Assembly (NCBI RefSeq): GCF_001510665.1
Contig: NZ_LMTI01000002.1
Span: forward strand, 68,851-119,467
Direction of reading: 5' to 3'
Source: Bacillus sp. FJAT-27445
GTDB taxonomy: Bacteria; Bacillota; Bacilli; Bacillales; Cytobacillaceae
DNA: 50,617 nucleotides
Under the pieces are notes generated by a model. That model saw only the letters and a list, made by a program, of their open reading frames with translations, was not told the origin of the DNA and ran no database searches. The translations under genes and the position numbers were made by a program. Positions 27,165-36,906 of this stretch are shown here, piece by piece. Numbering within the stretch: the first letter of the stretch is position 1; every line of letters begins with the position of its first letter.

Positions 27165-28271
27165 TTAAAGTTCATATGAGGTCGGAAAAGAAGTACATGA
27201 CTGAATGCATTTCTCTGCCCTGTCGCGATCGAGGGATGTCTGGAAACTAATCGCCAGAGCTCCGTAAATTTCTTCTCTCGTTTCAATTATCCTTATATTC
27301 GTGATACTGATTTGCTCTTCTGCCAAATAGCCGGTAATTTCCGAAACGACCCCTGGATAATCCGGGATATCGACATATAAATCATAAAATGCCGGAATAG
27401 CCCCTTTCTCTTTTACTGGGAGCCTATCACGGAAACTTTTAGCCTCCGAAAAATAGGAAGCCAGGGCCACCTCATCAGATTCGAGCAGCAAGGAACTTAC
27501 CCGGTCCATTTCCCCTCTCCACAAATCCAGCAACTCAAGGAGGACTTCTCTATTATGGAGCAGTATATCGCGCCACATTTCAGGGCTGCTGGATGCAATC
27601 CGGGTAATATCCCTGAAACCGCCAGCGGCAAGCCTTGGCAAAAGTTCATATTTTCCCGATAAGCTTTTGGTTTGATGGACAATGGACGCGGCAATTATAT
27701 GGGGAAAATGACTGATTACTCCGGCGAGGTAATCATGTTCATCAGGGCTTAGCTCCATGAATCTAGCCTTAGTGCCTTTCAGCCACTCTTTAAGTATTGC
27801 AACACTTTCCTCGTTCTCGCTATCTGAGGGAGCCAATATGTAAAATGCGTTTTCGAAAAGAATATCCTTTGCGGCGGTTATTCCGCTTTTATGTGAGCCT
27901 GCCATTGGATGCCCTCCAACAAAGGAAATGCCTTTTCTTTTTAATGGGGCGGCCAGGCGGGCTATTTCTTTTTTTGTGCTCCCGGTATCGGAGATGATGA
28001 CCGAGTCTTTTAACTGGCACGTCTCCAGTTCAGTTAGGATTCTTGCCGTTTCCCTAACTGGTGCTGAAATGATGATTAAATCTGCATCTGCAGCGCCTGC
28101 CTTAATTGTTCCAGCAACCTCATCAATCGCGCCTAGCATTTTTGCAAGCTCAGCCTGCCGCTCTCTAATGTCGTAGCCAGTTACTTTTGCTTCTTTATGG
28201 GCCTTTTTAATGCAAAGCGCCAAAGACCCGCCAATCAATCCTAATCCAATAATAAAAACGTTGCCCTTCAC
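27165..28271 (-). CDS. tyrA: Prephenate dehydrogenase with ACT domain
   Basis: Makes 4-hydroxyphenylpyruvate for tyrosine. The 368 residues have the NAD-binding GLGLIGGSLA near 8, the catalytic histidine region VGGHPMAGSHKSG near 112, a helical dimerisation part, and a C-terminal ACT domain (about 297-365) expected to bind tyrosine for feedback control. It lies 21 bases before aroA and 12 after hisC, in the hisC-tyrA-aroA operon. Confidence 0.95.
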   Translation of the reverse strand: MKGNVFIIGLGLIGGSLALCIKKAHKEAKVTGYDIRERQAELAKMLGAIDEVAGTIKAGAADADLIIISAPVRETARILTELETCQLKDSVIISDTGSTKKEIARLAAPLKRKGISFVGGHPMAGSHKSGITAAKDILFENAFYILAPSDSENEESVAILKEWLKGTKARFMELSPDEHDYLAGVISHFPHIIAASIVHQTKSLSGKYELLPRLAAGGFRDITRIASSSPEMWRDILLHNREVLLELLDLWRGEMDRVSSLLLESDEVALASYFSEAKSFRDRLPVKEKGAIPAFYDLYVDIPDYPGVVSEITGYLAEEQISITNIRIIETREEIYGALAISFQTSLDRDRAEKCIQSCTSFPTSYEL

Positions 28272-28283
28272 TCTGACACTCCC

Positions 28284-29387
28284 CTATACGATCGCATTGC
28301 ATTCTTTTTCGAGGAATGCTTCGAATTCATTCAAAAGGGCAGAAACTTGGCTTTCCGACCCGACGGTTACTCTTACACACTGCGGGAAACCGAGCAGCGC
28401 TCCTGACCTGACAATAAAGCCACGTTCAAGCATGGACTGGAAAACATGGTTCGCTTCCGTGCGAAAGTCAATTAATATAAAGTTTCCCTGGGATGGATAG
28501 AAAGGGAGATTCCACTTTTCACAGAAACGGTAAAACATCTCCAGGCCTTTCCTGTTTTCCTCCCGGCATTGGACGACGAAATCCTGGTCTTCGATCGCTG
28601 CCTTTGCCGCCTGCTGGGCGAGGGTGTTGCTGTTGAATGGTTCCCTTGCCGGCTCAAGAGCCCTGATGATGGAAGGATTGGCCATTCCATAGCCGACCCT
28701 TAGGCTTGCAAGGCCGTAAATTTTTGAAAACGTCCTTAAAGCAATCACGTTGGAAAACCTATCTATAAGTGTTAGCGAGTTATGGAAATCTTCAGCAACA
28801 ACATATTCGTAATAGGCTTCGTCGATTACGACAAGCGTATCTGCAGGAACGTTTTCCAAAAACGAAATTAATTCGTTCTCCGGAATATAGGTGCCGGTGG
28901 GATTATTCGGGCTGCAAACCCAGATTACGTTCGTATTTTCGTCTACCGCCTTAAGCATGCCGGCCAAATCGTGCTGTCCGTCAATTAGAGGTATCTCCCG
29001 TACTTCCGCACCTTCAAGGATGGCGTTATGTCGATATTGCGGAAAGGTCGGAGAAGCCATGACTGTATTGGCCCCAGGGTATAGCAGGGCCCTTGAAATG
29101 ATACGGATCAGTTCATCTGAACCATTCCCAAAAATGAGCCGGTCAGAAGTGATGTCAAGCATGTTTGAGAGGGTTTCCCTCAATTCGCCTGCGTGGCCAT
29201 CCGGATAGATGGCAAGGCTATCCTCATAGGCACTTAAAACTTCCTGGGCCTTTCTGGAGCATCCGTATGGGTTTTCATTTGATGCAAGTTTCACGATTGA
29301 TTCCAAACCGTATTGCTTTTTAACTGATTCAATGGATTTGCCTGGCTGATAGGGTGATAAGGTTAACAATTGCTTTTTCCAGCGCAT
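28284..29387 (-). CDS. hisC: Histidinol-phosphate / aromatic aminotransferase
   Basis: PLP enzyme; in Bacillus it serves both histidine and tyrosine/phenylalanine synthesis, which explains its place beside tyrA. The 367 residues contain LASNENPYG near 34, SPNNPTG near 160 and the PLP lysine in FSKIYGLASLRVGY near 222. ATG 29387 has GAGGTG 8 bases upstream. It has its own promoter in the 100-base gap after aroB, where other Bacillus carry the trp operon. Confidence 0.94.
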   Translation of the reverse strand: MRWKKQLLTLSPYQPGKSIESVKKQYGLESIVKLASNENPYGCSRKAQEVLSAYEDSLAIYPDGHAGELRETLSNMLDITSDRLIFGNGSDELIRIISRALLYPGANTVMASPTFPQYRHNAILEGAEVREIPLIDGQHDLAGMLKAVDENTNVIWVCSPNNPTGTYIPENELISFLENVPADTLVVIDEAYYEYVVAEDFHNSLTLIDRFSNVIALRTFSKIYGLASLRVGYGMANPSIIRALEPAREPFNSNTLAQQAAKAAIEDQDFVVQCREENRKGLEMFYRFCEKWNLPFYPSQGNFILIDFRTEANHVFQSMLERGFIVRSGALLGFPQCVRVTVGSESQVSALLNEFEAFLEKECNAIV

Positions 29388-29453
29388 TTTTTGAGCACCT
29401 CGTTGCTATACTTCGCTGCTTCAACGCTTTAAAGTATGTGTTTTTTTCTTTTC

Positions 29454-29482
29454 ATTCTACCATAGGCAAGTAAAGAAGTCAG
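29454..29482 (-). promoter_or_regulatory. hisC-tyrA-aroA promoter (extended -10)
   Basis: On minus, CTGACT and TAGAAT are 17 bp apart, with TGG directly before the -10. Confidence 0.6.
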
Positions 29483-29489
29483 CGTTTTT

Positions 29490-30575
29490 TTACTTTTGTG
29501 AACTTAAAAAATTATCCAACAGAAACTCTATCCGTGTATCAGTTAAATCTTTAAGGCATGGCTGGCCGATATCGGCAAGAAGGACAAATCTTGTTGTTCC
29601 CCCTACCGTTTTTTTATCTTGTTTCATCCTTTTCATTAAACCTTTTTTTGAAAGGCCCTCCGGGATGGAGGCTGAATAGCCAAGCTTTTCAATCCAAGAC
29701 CTGAGGCTGTCCGTATCAAACGTTAAGCCAACTTCGGCCCTGCTGGCTTCCAATGCGAAAAGCATGCCGATCATGACCGCTTCACCGTGCGTAAAGTTCC
29801 CGTAACCCATCTCTGCCTCAATCGCGTGTCCCAATGTATGGCCAAAATTAAGGTAGGCGCGTATGCCTTTTTCATGAGCATCCTCTGCAACGATAGAAGC
29901 CTTTACGTCAATTCCCTTCTCAAGCATCGTTTCATATTGATTTAGTGGGATTTGGCCCAAATCGTCAACGTTGTTTCGAAGCCAATTGTAAAGCGCCGGG
30001 TCACCTATAAGGCCATGCTTTACAACCTCGGCGAATCCTGAACGAATTTCGGATTCAGGAAGGCTTTTCAGAAAATTGAGGTCGTAGAAAACAGCCTCTG
30101 GCTGATGGAAGGCACCAATCATATTTTTTCCAAGATGGTGATTGATGCCTGTTTTCCCTCCGACAGAGCTGTCATGAGCCAAAATGGTAGTCGGTACCTG
30201 GATGAAACGGATTCCCCTCATGAATGTCGCCGCTACAAAGCCGGCTAGGTCACCAATCGCTCCCCCGCCAAATGCAATAATCAGCGAATTCCGATCCAGG
30301 CCATTTTCAAGTGCGCACGTCATAGCTTCATAGTAGAATTCAATCGCCTTTGCCTGTTCCCCTCCGGGTGCTGTAAATACGGCCGACTTAAATGGCGCCA
30401 ATTCCTCCAATAGAGCAGGCAAATATAGCCTCCCTACATTTTCATCGGTGATAATAAGCAATTTAGTAAAATTCACATTTTCCGAGGCTAAAAACGGCTT
30501 TATAAGTGATACAGCATGTTCACCGATCATGACCGGATATTTTTTAGATGCTGTACGTACTTTAAGAGCCTTCAT
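29490..30575 (-). CDS. aroB: 3-dehydroquinate synthase
   Basis: Cyclises DAHP to 3-dehydroquinate (NAD and metal dependent). The 361 residues contain GGGAIGDLAGF near 105, QVPTTILAHDSSVGGKTGIN (split about 130-150) and metal-ligand histidines in NFGHTLGHAIE near 245 and GEAVMIGM near 265. The ATG overlaps the aroC stop (TGATG). The alternative TTG three bases upstream is less likely. Confidence 0.96.
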   Translation of the reverse strand: MKALKVRTASKKYPVMIGEHAVSLIKPFLASENVNFTKLLIITDENVGRLYLPALLEELAPFKSAVFTAPGGEQAKAIEFYYEAMTCALENGLDRNSLIIAFGGGAIGDLAGFVAATFMRGIRFIQVPTTILAHDSSVGGKTGINHHLGKNMIGAFHQPEAVFYDLNFLKSLPESEIRSGFAEVVKHGLIGDPALYNWLRNNVDDLGQIPLNQYETMLEKGIDVKASIVAEDAHEKGIRAYLNFGHTLGHAIEAEMGYGNFTHGEAVMIGMLFALEASRAEVGLTFDTDSLRSWIEKLGYSASIPEGLSKKGLMKRMKQDKKTVGGTTRFVLLADIGQPCLKDLTDTRIEFLLDNFLSSQK

Positions 30576-31744
30576 CAAAAAGTCCTCGCACGTTCCCGAT
30601 GATTCCCTAAATCCTCCAAAAAGACATCCATTCGATCAGCATGGAATTGCTCGACAAGCGCGGAAGCCAATTCCCATGCAACCACACTTTCAGCGACTAC
30701 TGCCGCAGCCGGAACCGCGCAGCTGTCAGACCTTTCAATGCTCGCAGCAAACGGTTCTTTCGTTTCAATATCAACGCTTAGGAGTGGTTTATAAAGCGTA
30801 GGGATCGGTTTCATGACACCTCTTACGATAACCGGCATTCCATTTGTCATCCCGCCTTCAAATCCGCCAAGGCGATTGGTCTTCCTGCTATATCCATGAG
30901 ATTCATCCCAAATGATTTCATCGTGGACTTTTGAACCTGGTATGTGGGCCGCTTCAAAGCCAATCCCGATTTCTACTCCCTTAAAGGCATTGATGCTGAC
31001 AATTCCTCCTGCAATCCGCGCATCTAGCTTCCGGTCATATTGGACATAGCTGCCTACTCCCGGCGGCATTCCGATTGCCGTTACTTCAACAATCCCACCG
31101 ATTGAATCCCCGTTTTCCTTCGCAGAATCGATTGCATCCATCATGGCCTGCTCAACATTAGGATCAAGGCAGCGTACCGGTGAATTTTCGCTCCGCTCCT
31201 TCATTTCGTTTATCGAAATCTCTGGGACTTCGGCTATTATGCCGCCAATTTCAGTTACATACGAAACAATTTCAATTCCCGCCTGCTCCAGGAGCACCTT
31301 AGCTACCGCTCCGGCCGCAACACGTGCAGCAGTTTCCCGGGCGGATGAACGTTCAAGGACGTTTCTGATATCCCTATGCCCGTACTTTATCGCGCCATTT
31401 AAGTCAGCATGGCCTGGCCGGGGCCTAGAAATTCTTCTTTTAACATCTGCCTCTGCTTCTTCATCAATCGCCTCTGGCCCCATAATATGGGTCCAGTGCT
31501 TCCAGTCATCATTTTTAATCACGAGCGCAATCGGAGAGCCAAGCGTCCTGCCATGGCGAATTCCGCCGGCAATTTCCACCGTATCCTTTTCAATCTGCAT
31601 CCGCCTGCCTCGGCCATAGCCTTTTTGCCTGCGTGCAAGTTCAGCGTTAATTTGTTCCGCCTGGATTTGCATCCCTGCCGGAACCCCTTCAATAATTACA
31701 GTCAGTTGGGGGCCGTGCGATTCCCCTGCAGTAAGATATCTCAT
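30575..31744 (-). CDS. aroC: Chorismate synthase
   Basis: Last shikimate step: FMN-dependent loss of phosphate from EPSP to give chorismate (B. subtilis aroF). The 389 residues begin [15 protein letters not shown]. Further hallmarks are [12 protein letters not shown] near 38, [17 protein letters not shown] near 120 and [13 protein letters not shown] near 135. The start is ATG 31744 with AAGGGG; about 47 upstream codons in frame lack any ribosome site and cover the promoter region. Translationally coupled to aroB. Confidence 0.96.
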   Translation of the reverse strand: MRYLTAGESHGPQLTVIIEGVPAGMQIQAEQINAELARRQKGYGRGRRMQIEKDTVEIAGGIRHGRTLGSPIALVIKNDDWKHWTHIMGPEAIDEEAEADVKRRISRPRPGHADLNGAIKYGHRDIRNVLERSSARETAARVAAGAVAKVLLEQAGIEIVSYVTEIGGIIAEVPEISINEMKERSENSPVRCLDPNVEQAMMDAIDSAKENGDSIGGIVEVTAIGMPPGVGSYVQYDRKLDARIAGGIVSINAFKGVEIGIGFEAAHIPGSKVHDEIIWDESHGYSRKTNRLGGFEGGMTNGMPVIVRGVMKPIPTLYKPLLSVDIETKEPFAASIERSDSCAVPAAAVVAESVVAWELASALVEQFHADRMDVFLEDLGNHRERARTF

Positions 31745-31775
31745 TTTGCATTCCCCTTTTGAAATGATTATAGAT

Positions 31776-31804
31776 ATGGTACAGGTCATTTTTGATTTTG
31801 TCAC
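31776..31804 (-). promoter_or_regulatory. Possible aroC-aroB promoter
   Basis: On minus, GTGACA and TACCAT are 17 bp apart; a TATAAT five bases further on lacks a -35. Low certainty. Confidence 0.35.
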
Positions 31805-31870
31805 TATGTTCTTTTCCATTTCAATAAACATAACACTTTTACCAAAATTCCCTTTTAAGAAAACGTATAC

Positions 31871-31907
31871 AAAAAGAGCACCCAAATTGGCAAGTGCTCT
31901 TTTTTTT
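31871..31907. terminator. Terminator after ndk
   Basis: Stem AAAAAGAGCAC/GTGCTCTTTTT; T runs on both strands. Confidence 0.88.
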
Positions 31908-31909
31908 GA

Positions 31910-32356
31910 CTAGTTAATCCAGCCGTTTATTAATTTGCTGTATTCAACAATCTCTTCCTGTTTAAAGAAAATGCCGATTTCACGTTCGGCGCTTGCAGGA
32001 GAATCTGAACCGTGAATGATATTCTTCCCAACAGTCAGTGCAAAGTCACCACGGATGGTTCCTGGCGCGGCATCTTTTGGATTGGTTGCACCCATCATTA
32101 GGCGTGCTGTCGAAATCACATTTTCCCCTTGCCATACCATGGCGAATACCGGACCGGATGTGATGAAGTCAACCAACTCACCAAAAAACGGACGTTCTTT
32201 GTGCTCTCCATAATGCTCTTCAGCCAGCTCGCGTGGGATGTTCATCAATTTTGCTCCAACCAGCTGGAATCCCTTCTTTTCAAAACGGGCTACGATATCA
32301 CCAATTACATTCCTTTGTACCCCGTCTGGCTTAACCATTAAAAATGTCTTTTCCAT
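31910..32356 (-). CDS. ndk: Nucleoside diphosphate kinase
   Basis: Transfers the gamma phosphate among NTPs via a phosphohistidine. The 148 residues contain the active-site NIIHGSDS near 113, [10 protein letters not shown] near 7 and the Kpn-loop region. AGGAGTGG precedes ATG 32356. Monocistronic by its flanking promoter and terminator; cheR, which follows ndk in B. subtilis, is absent. Confidence 0.97.
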   Translation of the reverse strand: MEKTFLMVKPDGVQRNVIGDIVARFEKKGFQLVGAKLMNIPRELAEEHYGEHKERPFFGELVDFITSGPVFAMVWQGENVISTARLMMGATNPKDAAPGTIRGDFALTVGKNIIHGSDSPASAEREIGIFFKQEEIVEYSKLINGWIN

Positions 32357-32413
32357 TCATTCCACTCCTAAATATATATGTATCCTGATTGCTCATTGAG
32401 GCAATGCACGAAA

Positions 32414-32442
32414 ATCGTACCATTTTTCAGAAGTATTCGCAA
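32414..32442 (-). promoter_or_regulatory. ndk promoter (SigA type)
   Basis: On minus, TTGCGA and TACGAT are 17 bp apart, with TGG before the -10. Confidence 0.6.
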
Positions 32443-32445
32443 GAA

Positions 32446-32473
32446 GGAAGAAAAGCCTTCTGGCTCTTTTTCC
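32446..32473 (-). terminator. Probable terminator after hepT
   Basis: An 11-pair stem with one mismatch (GGAA...GCC with GGC...TTCC, loop AGAA) just after the hepT stop; the T tail is weak. Confidence 0.45.
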
Positions 32474-32478
32474 GCTCA

Positions 32479-33441
32479 TCAGAATTTCCGTTTTCCAATG
32501 AAGTTTGCAATATCCCTCAATGTTTTTTTCGACCTGTTTTGTGGAAGGCCATCCAAAATATCCATTGCCTTTTTCAAGTAGCGATTACTCAATTCATAGG
32601 ATTTTCCAATCGCACCCGAGTTCTTGATTACTTCAATGACTTCCGCTAGTTCTACCTGGGTTGTATGTTCTCCTATTTTACTAACCTTAGCCTTTATGGC
32701 AGGATCAGCCATTGCATAGAGGACTGGCGCGGTGATATTTCCCTGGATCAGGTCGCTTCCGGCTGGTTTACCCAGTTCTTTTTCTGTTGATGTAAAATCA
32801 AGGATATCATCAATTATTTGATAGGACATTCCTACATAGTAACCAAACCAATAGAGCTTCCTGCTGATTTCCTCACTCGCATCGGCTGCGATCGCACCTA
32901 GCTGGCAGCTGACAGCTATAAGAAGGGCTGTTTTCCTTTTGATCCTTCTAAAATAATCCCTCATCGTTTGGTCAAACTGGTATTTATCGCTTATTTGCTG
33001 GATTTCGCCAACACATACCTCAACAATTGTATGGGCCAGGATTTTATGGGCTTTTGGCTTTTCGATGGTAGTCATCAACTCAAGCGAAAGGGCAAAAATG
33101 TAATCTCCTGTATACATGGCTATCCGATTGTCCCACTTTGATTTAATTGTTGGCTTTCCTCGGCGCAGTTCCGCGTCATCAATGACATCATCGTGGACAA
33201 GGGAAGCCATATGAATCAATTCAAGTGAAACCGCTACGTTCTTGATTGTATGTATATCATAATTCCCAAATTTGGCAGCGAGCAAAACAAAAACAGGACG
33301 GATCCGTTTTCCGCCCGCCTGAAGGGTGTGCAAAGAGGCCTGCCGGAGCAGCAAGGATTCCGCCTGGATTGTTTCCTCAAGTGTATTCTCAATTAATGAT
33401 AAATCGGAATTTAAAAATGAAGACATCATTTTTAATTTCAT
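32479..33441 (-). CDS. hepT: Heptaprenyl diphosphate synthase component II
   Basis: Catalytic subunit making the C35 side chain of menaquinone-7. The 320 residues have the first aspartate-rich motif in LVHDDVIDDAE near 85 and the second in IIDDILDFT near 212, with GGKRIRPVF near 45. The start is ATG 33441 (MKLKMMSSFL), aligning with the internal B. subtilis MKFKMAYSFL; the four-residue longer start lacks a better site. Operon hepS-menG-hepT. Confidence 0.95.
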   Translation of the reverse strand: MKLKMMSSFLNSDLSLIENTLEETIQAESLLLRQASLHTLQAGGKRIRPVFVLLAAKFGNYDIHTIKNVAVSLELIHMASLVHDDVIDDAELRRGKPTIKSKWDNRIAMYTGDYIFALSLELMTTIEKPKAHKILAHTIVEVCVGEIQQISDKYQFDQTMRDYFRRIKRKTALLIAVSCQLGAIAADASEEISRKLYWFGYYVGMSYQIIDDILDFTSTEKELGKPAGSDLIQGNITAPVLYAMADPAIKAKVSKIGEHTTQVELAEVIEVIKNSGAIGKSYELSNRYLKKAMDILDGLPQNRSKKTLRDIANFIGKRKF

Positions 33442-33481
33442 AAAGGCATTCACCCTGCTTTTCTACTAAAACTTCTGCTTT

Positions 33482-34186
33482 CTATTGCTTATATCCGATA
33501 TGGACCGCTGCTGCTCCTCCGCTGTACGGCTTGAAGGATACCTTTTTAAATCCTGCCCCTTCGAACATACGGGCAAGCTCCTTTGCTCCCGGGAAATCGC
33601 GAGCTGATTCCTGAAGCCACGAATACTCCTCATAGCTTTTGGCAAGTAGTTTTCCAAACATAGGCATAATGTACTTGAAGTAGAAGAAGTACAACTGCCT
33701 GTATACAGGCATGGTAGGCTGAGAGGTTTCAAGGCAGACAACAATGCCTCCGGGTTTTACTACCCTGTGCATCTCCTTTAATACCTGCATATAATCCGGA
33801 ACATTCCTAAGACCGAAACCAATTGTCACATAATCGAATGAATTATCTGGAAAGGGAAGTTCCATTGCATTTCCATGGATAAGAGAAGCCTGGCTTAGCT
33901 TGAGGGCATCTATTTTTTGCTGACCGATTTTCAGCATATTCTTGCTGAAATCCAGCCCAATCACCTCGCCCTCTTTTCCGACGGCATCAGCGAGGGCAAT
34001 TGTCCAATCTCCGGTTCCGCAGCAAAGGTCCAGCGCTTTCGAGCCAGGTTGGACATTCATTTTCTTCATGGTGTCCTTCCTCCAGGCGATATGCCGCTTG
34101 AAGCTAATCACGGAATTCATCTTGTCGTAGTTGTCATAAATGCTTTCAAAGACAGAATGAACCCGTTCTTCCTTTGAACGTTCCAT
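33482..34186 (-). CDS. menG: Demethylmenaquinone methyltransferase
   Basis: Last menaquinone step, SAM dependent (UbiE/MenG family). The 234 residues contain the SAM site [11 protein letters not shown] near 52, GFGLRNVPD near 118 and [10 protein letters not shown] near 140. It begins 5 bases after hepS. The neighbours supply the isoprenoid tail and qcrABC uses the product. Confidence 0.95.
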   Translation of the reverse strand: MERSKEERVHSVFESIYDNYDKMNSVISFKRHIAWRKDTMKKMNVQPGSKALDLCCGTGDWTIALADAVGKEGEVIGLDFSKNMLKIGQQKIDALKLSQASLIHGNAMELPFPDNSFDYVTIGFGLRNVPDYMQVLKEMHRVVKPGGIVVCLETSQPTMPVYRQLYFFYFKYIMPMFGKLLAKSYEEYSWLQESARDFPGAKELARMFEGAGFKKVSFKPYSGGAAAVHIGYKQ

Positions 34187-34191
34187 GCTCC

Positions 34192-34992
34192 TTAACCTTC
34201 TTCCACGAAAATTTTTATTTCACCGAGTAAATCTTCTACCCTGTTTCTTAAAGTATCATTCATGTTCATAACAGCAGCCATTTTCGTTTTAAGCTCCTGT
34301 TTTAACAAGGCAAGTTCTTGGTCAAGCAAATCAACCAGGTAGGAACTGTTCCAATTTCCCAAGCCGCTCTCGAGGCCGTCTTTACTGGCGGCCGCTTCCA
34401 ATGCGTCAAAAAAAGGGGAATCCTCTCCTCTGGTATACTCGTTTCTTTCTTTAACGAGTCTCTTTAGGAGGAGGAGACTTTCTATAAACGGTGTCCATGC
34501 ACCCCTCCCGAAGAAGTCGGAAAATCTAGAAAGGACTGATGCCTCGATATTTTTAACACTTTCCAAAAGAAGAGCGGTCGACTCAAATTCCTTTTGATAA
34601 AGGAGGGTTTTATGTTCATTTACTCTCTTAATACCTTGTGAAAGGGTCCGAATCATCAAAATGTCGTCTGATTCAGCCAAATGCTTATAATACAGCCCGC
34701 TATAATAGTCACCGGCAAGCACATTCAACTGGCGTACTTTCGCGCCGGTAAGGGACTGGGTGTTCGTAACGTGTTCATGAATGTCCAGGGCGATCTGCAC
34801 GAGCATGGCAGTAAGGGCATAGTTCTCCCGTTCCCGTTCCGACAAGCTAAGCCCATCCATGGCGGAAACAAGCAAAAGGAGCTTGTCGTCATCAATGATG
34901 GGAACTTGAATATATTTTAGCAAATACGGATGGAAGACCTTCTTGTCAATCAGGGCCTTTATCCCTGCAATTTTACTATTTATATCCTGCAC
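34192..34992 (-). CDS. hepS: Heptaprenyl diphosphate synthase component I
   Basis: Small non-catalytic subunit that sets C35 product length with HepT. The 266 all-helical residues match B. subtilis HepS (251) in the conserved [18 protein letters not shown] segment near 21 and DIHEHVTN near 70. The start is GTG 34992 with GGGGTG 7 bases upstream. First gene of hepS-menG-hepT. Confidence 0.92.
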   Translation of the reverse strand: MQDINSKIAGIKALIDKKVFHPYLLKYIQVPIIDDDKLLLLVSAMDGLSLSERERENYALTAMLVQIALDIHEHVTNTQSLTGAKVRQLNVLAGDYYSGLYYKHLAESDDILMIRTLSQGIKRVNEHKTLLYQKEFESTALLLESVKNIEASVLSRFSDFFGRGAWTPFIESLLLLKRLVKERNEYTRGEDSPFFDALEAAASKDGLESGLGNWNSSYLVDLLDQELALLKQELKTKMAAVMNMNDTLRNRVEDLLGEIKIFVEEG

Positions 34993-35085
34993 TCTTTATC
35001 ACCCCGGGGTATGCCTAAGCTGCGCCAACGATCTTGGGCAGAAGGGAGTAAAAACCCTCATTTTGCCCTAAACATAGCAGACATC

Positions 35086-35094
35086 ATTATAACA
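35086..35094 (-). promoter_or_regulatory. hepS-menG-hepT promoter (extended -10)
   Basis: On minus, TGTTATAAT, about 95 bases before hepS; no good -35. The transcript would start with a GC-rich hairpin (35036-35068: GGGCA/TGCCC plus AGGG/CCCTT). Confidence 0.5.
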
Positions 35095-35154
35095 TAAAAC
35101 ATTTTTATATGGTGAAGTTTCACAAAATAATAACGAACATTGGAGCGTTATCAG

Positions 35155-35190
35155 CAAAAAACAACAGAACGGGAATAGGTCACCGTTCTG
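35155..35190 (-). terminator. Terminator after mtrB
   Basis: Stem CAGAACGG/CCGTTCTG with a 10-base loop, then TTGTTTTTT on minus. Confidence 0.8.
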
Positions 35191-35204
35191 GTTGGATTGG
35201 ATTG

Positions 35205-35441
35205 CTATTTTCCTGGCCCGCTTTCCATTTCACCAAAGCTGGTGAGGATGGTCGCTTTGCCCCTAATTTTCATAGCTGAGGTATGTTCGGTAAATTGGGC
35301 AATCATTACTTCCCCCTTGTCCAATTTTTCCGAATGGTGGAACCTGGTATCAGTCCCCCTCGTCAGGCCGATAACACTGACGCCATCTTCAATGGCCTTA
35401 ATGAGAATGAAGTCCCCTGATTGCTGTTGCTTCTTTTCCAT
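35205..35441 (-). CDS. mtrB: Trp RNA-binding attenuation protein (TRAP)
   Basis: An 11-mer ring protein that, when loaded with tryptophan, binds GAG/UAG repeats in trp leaders and causes termination. The 78 residues (B. subtilis 75) retain [19 protein letters not shown] near 26-44: the tryptophan-contacting threonines T27 and T32 are intact, as are the RNA-binding K39, K58 and R60 (B. subtilis K37, K56, R58). ATG 35441 follows GGAGGTGA. Second gene after folE. No trp operon lies in the window. Confidence 0.95.
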   Translation of the reverse strand: MEKKQQQSGDFILIKAIEDGVSVIGLTRGTDTRFHHSEKLDKGEVMIAQFTEHTSAMKIRGKATILTSFGEMESGPGK

Positions 35442-35472
35442 TTCGTCACCTCCGCCTTGCAGTTTCCTATGG

Positions 35473-36039
35473 TCAGTTATTGATGAAGGATAAAACCTCA
35501 GACCTGGCAATCGCGTTTTCAACGAAAATGCCTCGGACCGCGGAAGTCACTGTTTTGGAACCAGGCTTCTTGACTCCACGCATCGTCATGCACATATGTT
35601 CCGCTTCAACAACAACCATAACACCATGCGGCTGGAGCTTGTCCATGATGCTATTCGCAATTTCCGATGTGATCCGCTCTTGAAGCTGTGGCCTTTTTGC
35701 AACGGCCTCAACGGCCCTGGCAAGCTTGCTTAATCCTGTAACCCTTCCATTTTTCGGCAAGTAGGCAACATGCGCTTTCCCAAAAAACGGAACGAGATGG
35801 TGCTCGCACATTGAGTAAAAAGGAATGTCTTTCACGAGAACGAGTTCTTCATGGTCTTCCCCAAATATCGTTTCGAAATATTCACCGGGATCCTGGTTCA
35901 TCCCGCTAAAAACTTCCTCATACATTTTTGCGACACGTTTCGGTGTATCCAGCAGCCCTTCGCGGTTAGGATCCTCTCCGATTGCTTCGAGGATGGATCG
36001 TACCGCTATTTCAATCTGGGCTTTGTTCACTGTTGACAT
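35473..36039 (-). CDS. folE: GTP cyclohydrolase I
   Basis: First step of folate synthesis (B. subtilis folE/mtrA): GTP to dihydroneopterin triphosphate. The 188 residues carry the zinc ligands in MCEHHLVPF near 77 and MCMTMRG near 147. ATG 36039 with GGGGG upstream; the longer frame reads into the promoter. folE and mtrB are co-transcribed, as in B. subtilis. Confidence 0.96.
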   Translation of the reverse strand: MSTVNKAQIEIAVRSILEAIGEDPNREGLLDTPKRVAKMYEEVFSGMNQDPGEYFETIFGEDHEELVLVKDIPFYSMCEHHLVPFFGKAHVAYLPKNGRVTGLSKLARAVEAVAKRPQLQERITSEIANSIMDKLQPHGVMVVVEAEHMCMTMRGVKKPGSKTVTSAVRGIFVENAIARSEVLSFINN

Positions 36040-36076
36040 CAGCTTACCCCCTACTGTTATCTTGCAAGTCTCCTTC

Positions 36077-36106
36077 ATATTAGCATAACCTTTTTAAAGC
36101 AAGCAA
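36077..36106 (-). promoter_or_regulatory. folE-mtrB promoter (extended -10)
   Basis: On minus, TTGCTT and TAATAT are 18 bp apart, with TGC before the -10. Confidence 0.6.
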
Positions 36107-36166
36107 AATGAAGTGCTTTTCGAAAAACTCCCTGTGCATTTTCTCCGATGCTTATTGTAAGCAGAT

Positions 36167-36200
36167 AAAAAAAGCCATGGATTCCTCCATGGCTTTTTTT
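36167..36200. terminator. Terminator after hbs
   Basis: Stem AAAAAAAGCCATGG and its complement, perfect over 14 bp with a 6-base loop; active-looking on both strands. Confidence 0.92.
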
Positions 36201-36224
36201 GCGCCCAAAGCACGTTCTATGTAA

Positions 36225-36497
36225 TTATTTCACTGCGTCTTTGAGTTGTTTGCCTGGTTTGAAAGCTGGTACCTTGCTAGCCGCGATTTCGATTTCTTCG
36301 CCAGTTTGCGGGTTGCGTCCTTTGCGAGCAGAGCGTTCGCGAACTTCAAAGTTTCCGAATCCAATCAAAGAAACTTTATCGCCATTTTTAAGAGCTTCTA
36401 AAATGGAATCAAAAACAGCATCAACCGCTTTGGTAGCATCCTTCCTGGAAAGTTCGCTTGCCTCTGCTACTGCATTGATCAGTTCTGTCTTGTTCAT
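36225..36497 (-). CDS. hbs: DNA-binding protein HU
   Basis: Nucleoid architectural protein. The 90 residues begin [16 protein letters not shown] and carry the beta-arm signature [21 protein letters not shown] near 46-66 and PAFKPGK near 77. The start is ATG 36497 with GGAGGAGGTGA; an ATG three codons earlier is too close to it. Well-defined promoter and terminator, probably highly expressed. Confidence 0.97.
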   Translation of the reverse strand: MNKTELINAVAEASELSRKDATKAVDAVFDSILEALKNGDKVSLIGFGNFEVRERSARKGRNPQTGEEIEIAASKVPAFKPGKQLKDAVK

Positions 36498-36577
36498 GCC
36501 ATTCACCTCCTCCCAAATAATTTGCCCAGTGAGTAGAATACGTTACTTATCTACATTTCTAAACAAATTTCATCAAT

Positions 36578-36607
36578 TCTATACGCGGTTGCGTATTTTA
36601 TTGACAA
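36578..36607 (-). promoter_or_regulatory. hbs promoter with internal palindrome
   Basis: On minus, TTGTCA and TATAGA are 18 bp apart. An ATACGC-AACC-GCGTAT inverted repeat (36581-36596) overlaps the -10 and spacer. Confidence 0.6.
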
Positions 36608-36906
36608 GGCTAATCATATAGCAAGCCTTGTTGGATTTCAATTGTTTTTATAAAAAAACGAAAAGAAAACCCAATGAAATAAAGGCTTTTTGCTTTGTAG
36701 GCTAATTCTGTTAAAAGATTATCACAATCAATTGGTCTAATCAAGAATATTCCTTTAAATAGTGGAAATCTTTTTACTTTTTCCTATCCGGAGATAAGAG
36801 TTGTCGAAAAATGAGTCTTTTTGTTAAAAAACTATTAGAGAATTTTAGGCCAAAAGCCTCTTTACCAGGCATTTAGACGCATTTTTATTTCAATCTAAAA
36901 CGGAAG

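Noticed and set aside
30575-31885. N-terminally extended chorismate synthase
   Set aside because: The extra 47 codons lack a ribosome site and cross the promoter region; conserved protein starts at [11 protein letters not shown].
36040-36106. TRAP binding site in the folE-mtrB leader
   Set aside because: Only two GAG/UAG triplets, far fewer than the 8-11 needed.
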